From positions 57,438 through 121,437 of the forward strand of contig NZ_LQQO01000021.1 in assembly GCF_001619955.1 (NCBI RefSeq): a DNA stretch of 64,000 nucleotides, in the 5' to 3' direction. Under the pieces are notes generated by a model that was not told the DNA's origin, searched no databases, and was given only the letters and a program-made list of their open reading frames with translations. Positions 60,389 to 64,000 of the stretch are shown one piece after another; position 1 is the stretch's first letter, and the number at the start of each line of letters is the position of its first letter. Source of the stretch: Sphingomonas hankookensis (GTDB taxonomy: Bacteria > Pseudomonadota > Alphaproteobacteria > Sphingomonadales > Sphingomonadaceae). The translations under genes and the position numbers were made by a program.

Positions 60389-61959
60389 TACGCAGCCTCC
60401 GGAATGGCGACGGGCGCCGCAATGTCATAGAAGAAATCAAGCGTGTCGAAGCGATAGGCATCGAGGTGCAGATCGTTGTCTTCGGCGAGACGCAGTCGTT
60501 CGCTCGTGACGTCGATCCTGGGGAACAGGTAGTAATCGAACGGCGCGCGATTGTGCATGTCCATGCGGACAACCACCGTGATGTCGGCAAGCTGGCTCGT
60601 GTCGAAGCGAATCTTCCAACGCAGCATCCCGGTCGGCGTTGGTGTGCAGCGCACAAGAACAATCGCCAGGCTGAACTCGCCATTCACCTGGATACTGTCA
60701 TTGGCGACGTCCTGCCACGCGTCGCTCCCCTGGGCATGGAGGCCCGCCAAGATTTCGCGAACGATATCCGGATGGAGACGGCGCAGGACCTTGTTGATGG
60801 CGATATAGCGATAGTCCCGCTCCGGCGAAAAACCGACCAGACTGTATGCGCGAAGCAGGCTGCCGAACCGCGAGCTGTAGGCGCTGCTTGACGGCAAGCC
60901 CTCGCATTCGTCGATAATGATGCCGGACAGAAGACCTTTGCTGGCGTAGAGACCTCGCAACGCCTGGAGCATCTCTTCGTCCGTTAGGCGGAACGAGCGT
61001 GCCGTGATGATCGAATGAGCTGCCTCGAACAGGTCCCGTTCAACGATCCCCTCGAATGCCCCCTCCGAGCGGATCCACATGTCAGGAGCGTTGCGGACCC
61101 GCTTCTTCTTCAGTTTGAACGACCGCCGATTCCAGACATTGTCGCCGACGTATTTCTCGTTGATCAGCAGCTGATGGACGGTGCCACGTGTCCAGGGGCG
61201 TTCGAGGTCGGATAGAACACCTCGAGCATTAAGCTCTTCGGCGATTTCGCGCTCTGAGCGACCTTCGTGCACGAAGCTGCGATATACTTCGCGAACCACG
61301 TCAATCTCTTCGGGTGGGCCTGGTGTCAGAATGACCCGATCGGTCTGGAGACTCTTTTGTTCGCCGCGGCAGAGGACCGCTTTGACGTTGCCATGCTCGT
61401 CGATCAATGTCCGACGCAGGCCGAAGCCAGCGGGACCGCCTTGTCGATACCCCTTTTCGATGAGCCGCCCCTGGCCAGCGAAAACCTTGACCGAAAGTTC
61501 CCGGCTGTATTCACCAGCCATGGCGCGCTTGAAGCCCTTGAACATGGTGCTCATCGGCGACCCGTCATTCTCGAACTGTTCGGCGCAATAGGCGATCTGA
61601 ATTCCGGAGCGGCGGCAGATGTACTCGTAGTAGGCGCTCTCATCGGCGTCCTGGAAACGGCCCCAGCGGCTGACATCATAAACCAGGATCATCTGGAAAT
61701 CGGCGGCGCCGGATTCGACGTCGGCAATCAGCCGCTGCAGAGAAGCGCGACCGTCGATCGATAGGCCGCTTTTGCCGTCGTCAGCATAGGTCCTGACAAT
61801 CTCTATGCCTCGAGATGCCGCGTAGTGGCGGATCGCATCTGCCTGATTTTCGGTCGAGTATTTCTGATGGTCCGTGGACATCCGAACATATTCGGCCGCG
61901 CGCACGGTAGGCCTCTGTTCTGCATCGCCCGGTGCCTCGTCTTTCTTCCATCTCGGCAA
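60388..61959 (-). CDS. Large serine recombinase
   Basis: 523 aa. The N-terminal resolvase domain reads AAEYVRMSTDHQKYSTENQ, with the nucleophilic Ser in RMST, then VYDVSRWGRFQDADESAYY. The recombinase (DUF) domain contains GPAGFGLRR, and the RGTVHQLLINEKYVGDNVWNR stretch precedes a C-terminal part without an obvious zinc ribbon. Such enzymes integrate and excise mobile elements at att sites, without terminal inverted repeats. It is the likely integrase of the element, or a remnant of another one. It leads the operon with two ParB-like genes. No att site could be assigned. Confidence 0.9.
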   Translation of the reverse strand: MPRWKKDEAPGDAEQRPTVRAAEYVRMSTDHQKYSTENQADAIRHYAASRGIEIVRTYADDGKSGLSIDGRASLQRLIADVESGAADFQMILVYDVSRWGRFQDADESAYYEYICRRSGIQIAYCAEQFENDGSPMSTMFKGFKRAMAGEYSRELSVKVFAGQGRLIEKGYRQGGPAGFGLRRTLIDEHGNVKAVLCRGEQKSLQTDRVILTPGPPEEIDVVREVYRSFVHEGRSEREIAEELNARGVLSDLERPWTRGTVHQLLINEKYVGDNVWNRRSFKLKKKRVRNAPDMWIRSEGAFEGIVERDLFEAAHSIITARSFRLTDEEMLQALRGLYASKGLLSGIIIDECEGLPSSSAYSSRFGSLLRAYSLVGFSPERDYRYIAINKVLRRLHPDIVREILAGLHAQGSDAWQDVANDSIQVNGEFSLAIVLVRCTPTPTGMLRWKIRFDTSQLADITVVVRMDMHNRAPFDYYLFPRIDVTSERLRLAEDNDLHLDAYRFDTLDFFYDIAAPVAIPEAA

Positions 61960-62079
61960 TGCTCGCCCCTTTCGAAACCCGAACTGCAGTGGCCAGGGCG
62001 GCCAACCGCTGCAGCGCGAACTACGGACCGCTCCGGCATTCCCGCACTCTCAACAGTATATGTGGGAAAGGACCGGAAG

Positions 62080-62700
62080 ATGTTGCCGAAAAAGGGCAGG
62101 AAGTTGCCAGCTTGGGAGGGTGCGCTCGCCAGTCGCCAAGCCTTTGCCGAGACCATCGCCAATTTGCTGCGCAAGGAACATGGGGACACGCATCGTGCCG
62201 TGAAGCAATTGATGCGCCTGACCCATGCCAGTGAGCGGTCCGCAAAACATTGGATGGCCGGGCAACATGGCCCCGACACGCTATTCTTTCTGCGCTTGGT
62301 TGCGACGTCTCCCGTTATTCGAGCGTTCGTTCTCGGCATTATCGAAAGCCAGCAATCCAGACTCGCCGAGTCATCCGAATGGTCGCGCGGGGGAACATCG
62401 TGGGCGCATGAACACGGCAATGAGCGGCCGTTGGGCAAGCATCGACCGAATTCTGACCCTATAAATGACCTTGGAAATGACCCTGGAAATGACCCAATAA
62501 GTTTGGGCCTCAATGAGCGCCAACGCTGGGTGCTCGACCGAGTCGGCAAGGGTCATCCGGTCAAAGCCCGCGAGATCGCGGCACACTGGCAGGTGAGCAT
62601 CAAGTCCGCGCGACGCGATCTTGCGGGTCTGTGCGGCTGCGGTCTTTTGCGCTTTGTCGGTGCCCGCAAGAATGGCCGCTATCAGCTCGCTCACAGCTGA
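62080..62700 (+). CDS. HTH protein divergent from the serine recombinase
   Basis: 206 aa from ATG 62080, which has AAAGGA upstream; a GTG at 62062 is possible. The N-terminal half is helical (AFAETIANLLRKEHGDTHRAVKQLM, then SERSAKHWMAG) and resembles an Xre-like fold. The C-terminus is a DeoR-type winged HTH (VKAREIAAHWQVSIKSARRDLAGL). Between them is a short Asn-Asp-Pro-Gly repeat from a 12-bp tandem duplication. It may regulate the divergent recombinase operon. Confidence 0.75.
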   Translation: MLPKKGRKLPAWEGALASRQAFAETIANLLRKEHGDTHRAVKQLMRLTHASERSAKHWMAGQHGPDTLFFLRLVATSPVIRAFVLGIIESQQSRLAESSEWSRGGTSWAHEHGNERPLGKHRPNSDPINDLGNDPGNDPISLGLNERQRWVLDRVGKGHPVKAREIAAHWQVSIKSARRDLAGLCGCGLLRFVGARKNGRYQLAHS

Positions 62701-62790
62701 CCGCGCACAGTGCGGGCGATTATGGCGATCAGTCATTGCCGGTCGAACAGTTCGCTGTCCTTCCGCTGTGTTTGCAGTATGGTCCGGGCC

Positions 62791-63198
62791 ATGAAGCGCA
62801 ACATGGACCTCATCCGGGATCTGCTCTTGCAGATCGAAGACGGACGACGCTCGTTTGATCTTTTGACCCCGGAGATCGCTGAGGTTTTGGGCGAGAGCAG
62901 CGAAGGCAAGCTGCCGCGCGAGCAGGCAGAACTATTGGAGTATCACCTGGACCTGCTCGACAATGCTGGTCTCATTACCATAAAAGCGAAGCTATCAGGC
63001 GCGGCTTGGCAGATTGGCCAGATTACATGGGCCGGGCATGACTTCCTCGACACCATCCGTGATCCCTCCATCTGGCGTGAGACAAAGGCCGGCGCAAAGA
63101 AGGCTGGCGGCTTCAGTCTCGATCTCCTGAAGGCGCTCGCCAAGGGCTTGGTGAAGAAGAAGATCGAGCAGCACACAGGGGTTGAGCTCGATTTGTAG
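62791..63198 (+). CDS. DUF2513 protein
   Basis: 135 aa from ATG 62791. The sequence MKRNMDLIRDLLLQIEDG, then HLDLLDNAGLI and TWAGHDFLDTIRDPSIW is the standard DUF2513 pattern. The family is small, probably winged-helix-like, and common in prophages and islands. The C-terminal ~40 residues are Lys-rich and amphipathic (FSLDLLKALAKGLVKKKIEQ). The longer frame from 62710 was not used because the family starts here. Confidence 0.88.
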   Translation: MKRNMDLIRDLLLQIEDGRRSFDLLTPEIAEVLGESSEGKLPREQAELLEYHLDLLDNAGLITIKAKLSGAAWQIGQITWAGHDFLDTIRDPSIWRETKAGAKKAGGFSLDLLKALAKGLVKKKIEQHTGVELDL

Positions 63199-63344
63199 GG
63201 TCTGATATATAGTCGTCGCAAGAGCGCATTGGGTGAAGCTTGGCCTCAGGCTGGCGCCGTGCCGCAGGCCTTGATCTGAGCGCGCCACGGCGAGAATCGC
63301 TCCGATTCAGCTAGTGCCTGGGGCAGTGCCGTGAATGTCTCTCA

Positions 63345-63372
63345 TTGACAAACGCGTTCGTATGGATATATA
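63345..63372 (+). promoter_or_regulatory. Strong promoter of a predicted small RNA
   Basis: TTGACA (63345-63350) and TATATA (63367-63372) are spaced by 16 bp, the best sigma-70-type match in the window. No ORF follows; only ~50 bp separate it from a terminator. Confidence 0.62.
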
Positions 63373-63379
63373 TGGTCAT

Positions 63380-63428
63380 AATATGACCGGCACCTCTGCA
63401 CAGCGATGTGTACGTGCCGGTTTTCTTT
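63380..63428 (+). ncRNA. Predicted ~50-nt small RNA next to the Abi_2 gene
   Basis: Transcription from the promoter at 63345 would start near 63379 and stop in the T-run at 63421. The product folds into one stem-loop: ACCGGCAC (63386-63393) with GTGCCGGT (63414-63421), a 3x1 internal loop, then TGCACA/TGTGTA closing a GCGA (GNRA) tetraloop at 63403-63406. No open reading frame of use fits. Its 3' end lies ~12 bp from the stop of the convergent Abi_2 gene. Confidence 0.5.
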
Positions 63429-63430
63429 TG
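63386..63430 (+). terminator. Intrinsic terminator with T-run
   Basis: The 8-bp GC-rich stem ACCGGCAC/GTGCCGGT is followed directly by TTTTCTTTT (from 63421), the standard intrinsic terminator form on the plus strand. It ends the predicted small RNA and could also stop read-through from DUF2513. Confidence 0.72.
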
Positions 63431-63440
63431 TGGGGATGGT

Positions 63441-64000
63441 CTAGGCCCAAAGCGGCCATCCCTCCCAGCCTGCAACCAACCCGAAATCGGCGGCCGTCAC
63501 GGCCTTGTTTGCAGGTTCGGGGAACTCCGCCATCAAAGCCTTGAACCGCTCACCCCAGCTGGAATTCGGACTGATCCGCGCCAGCAGAAACCGCATGATG
63601 CAAAAGTACATGAAGGGGCGCGCATTGGCGAGCGACTGCCAGTTCTGGTCGAACTGTGGCACCGGCGACAGCTCCAACACGTTCACATTCCACATGCGAC
63701 TATGGTGCGCTGCGACGTTGCGAAGATAGCTCAGACTTCGCAACCATTTCTCCAGTTCGCGTCCCGTCCCCAGACCGTAGCTGGCCGCAATGACATCCTG
63801 GTCCTTTACGTTCATGCCGGCAAAGAGCCGCGAAAGGGCGCCGAAATCCCAGATCTCGATCGCCACCCAGATCGGCAAGCGCCCGTGCTTGTTCATGTTG
63901 TGGGCAACGAAATGCTGCTTCCGGCTACGGTGAATCAGCTTGTCCTGGTGATCGAGCCAGAGCTGGTGTGTGGATCGGCGTGGAAAAGGGACCCCGGTAG
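63441..64000 (-). CDS. Abi_2 family (AbiD/AbiF-like) abortive-infection protein, N-terminus outside window
   Basis: The minus-strand frame is open to the right edge, so the start lies beyond 64000; 186 codons are visible. The pattern VPFPRRSTHQLWLDHQD-KLIHRSRKQHFVAHN, then LPIWVAIEIWDFGALSRLFAGM and the RNVAAHHSRMWN motif is that of the Abi_2 family. The RNxxAHHxRxWN stretch is the R-x4-6-H motif of a HEPN-type RNase. These proteins act in abortive infection. An ATG at 63896 is internal. A small RNA is predicted just past its 3' end, on the opposite strand. Confidence 0.9.
   Translation of the reverse strand, partial: TGVPFPRRSTHQLWLDHQDKLIHRSRKQHFVAHNMNKHGRLPIWVAIEIWDFGALSRLFAGMNVKDQDVIAASYGLGTGRELEKWLRSLSYLRNVAAHHSRMWNVNVLELSPVPQFDQNWQSLANARPFMYFCIMRFLLARISPNSSWGERFKALMAEFPEPANKAVTAADFGLVAGWEGWPLWA

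Noticed and set aside
62472..62495. Short tandem 12-bp repeat as a CRISPR or iteron array
   Set aside because: Only two exact copies (plus one degenerate) inside a coding region, encoding an Asn-Asp-Pro-Gly repeat; too few and no spacers.

Overview
The window looks like part of an integrative conjugative element, or the conjugative region of a large plasmid, in a GC-rich alphaproteobacterium. A sphingomonad is my best guess. The grounds are codon use, a Tn4371/RP4-type trb operon, and the usual alphaproteobacterial accessory genes (ArdC, ParB, strawberry-notch helicase, DUF2493, DUF736). The host is inferred. No rRNA, tRNA, replication initiator or relaxase is visible; a relaxase would be expected upstream of the left edge.

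Layout. (1) 1-13.1 kb: mating-pair formation operon traG(virD4)-copG-[inserted nuclease-like gene]-trbBCDEJKLFGI-DUF2274, mostly with ATGA-type stop/start overlaps, closed by a convergent LysR regulator (to 14.0 kb). (2) 14.2-25.6 kb, minus strand: a five-gene defence operon led by a WYL regulator of the BrxR/CapW type, then a SNF2-type helicase with DUF3883, an unknown 283-aa protein, a DUF1156 DNA methyltransferase and a HEPN-DUF499 ATPase. (3) 25.7-28.8 kb, plus strand: a DUF2188 protein and a short type II CBASS (patatin CapV, CD-NTase, E2-only protein). The 100 bp between (2) and (3) carries two divergent promoters overlapped by one inverted-repeat operator, so a single regulator may control both systems. 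(4) 29.0-40.1 kb: an ardC gene split by a 10.1-kb mobile element with terminal inverted repeats. The element carries three tyrosine recombinases in tandem, a second ardC and a mercury operon (merR, merT, GDCC protein, merB-like, merA-like). Removing it restores ardC exactly in frame. (5) 40.2-50.4 kb: plasmid-type backbone cargo: a large ParB-like protein, two hypothetical proteins, a strawberry-notch methyltransferase/helicase, a frameshifted Toprim protein and a DUF2493 protein. (6) 50.6-56.5 kb: an AT-richer operon of an N6-adenine methyltransferase, a protein with two GHKL ATPase domains and a histidine-kinase-like core, a receiver protein with a zinc ribbon, and an unknown protein. I recognise no named defence system with this composition; it is the best candidate for something undescribed. 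(7) 56.5-58.3 kb: a RES/Xre toxin-antitoxin pair and DUF736. (8) 58.5-62.0 kb, minus strand: a large serine recombinase followed by two ParB-like proteins. (9) 62.1-64 kb: an HTH protein, a DUF2513 protein, a compact predicted small RNA with its own promoter and terminator, and an Abi_2-family gene cut by the right edge.

Taken together, a conjugation machine carries at least four separate anti-phage or stability modules, anti-restriction functions that would help it enter new hosts, and a mercury-resistance element that has inserted into one of those anti-restriction genes. Two genes (the middle recombinase and the Toprim protein) each contain a single-base frameshift; sequencing error or real decay cannot be told apart here.
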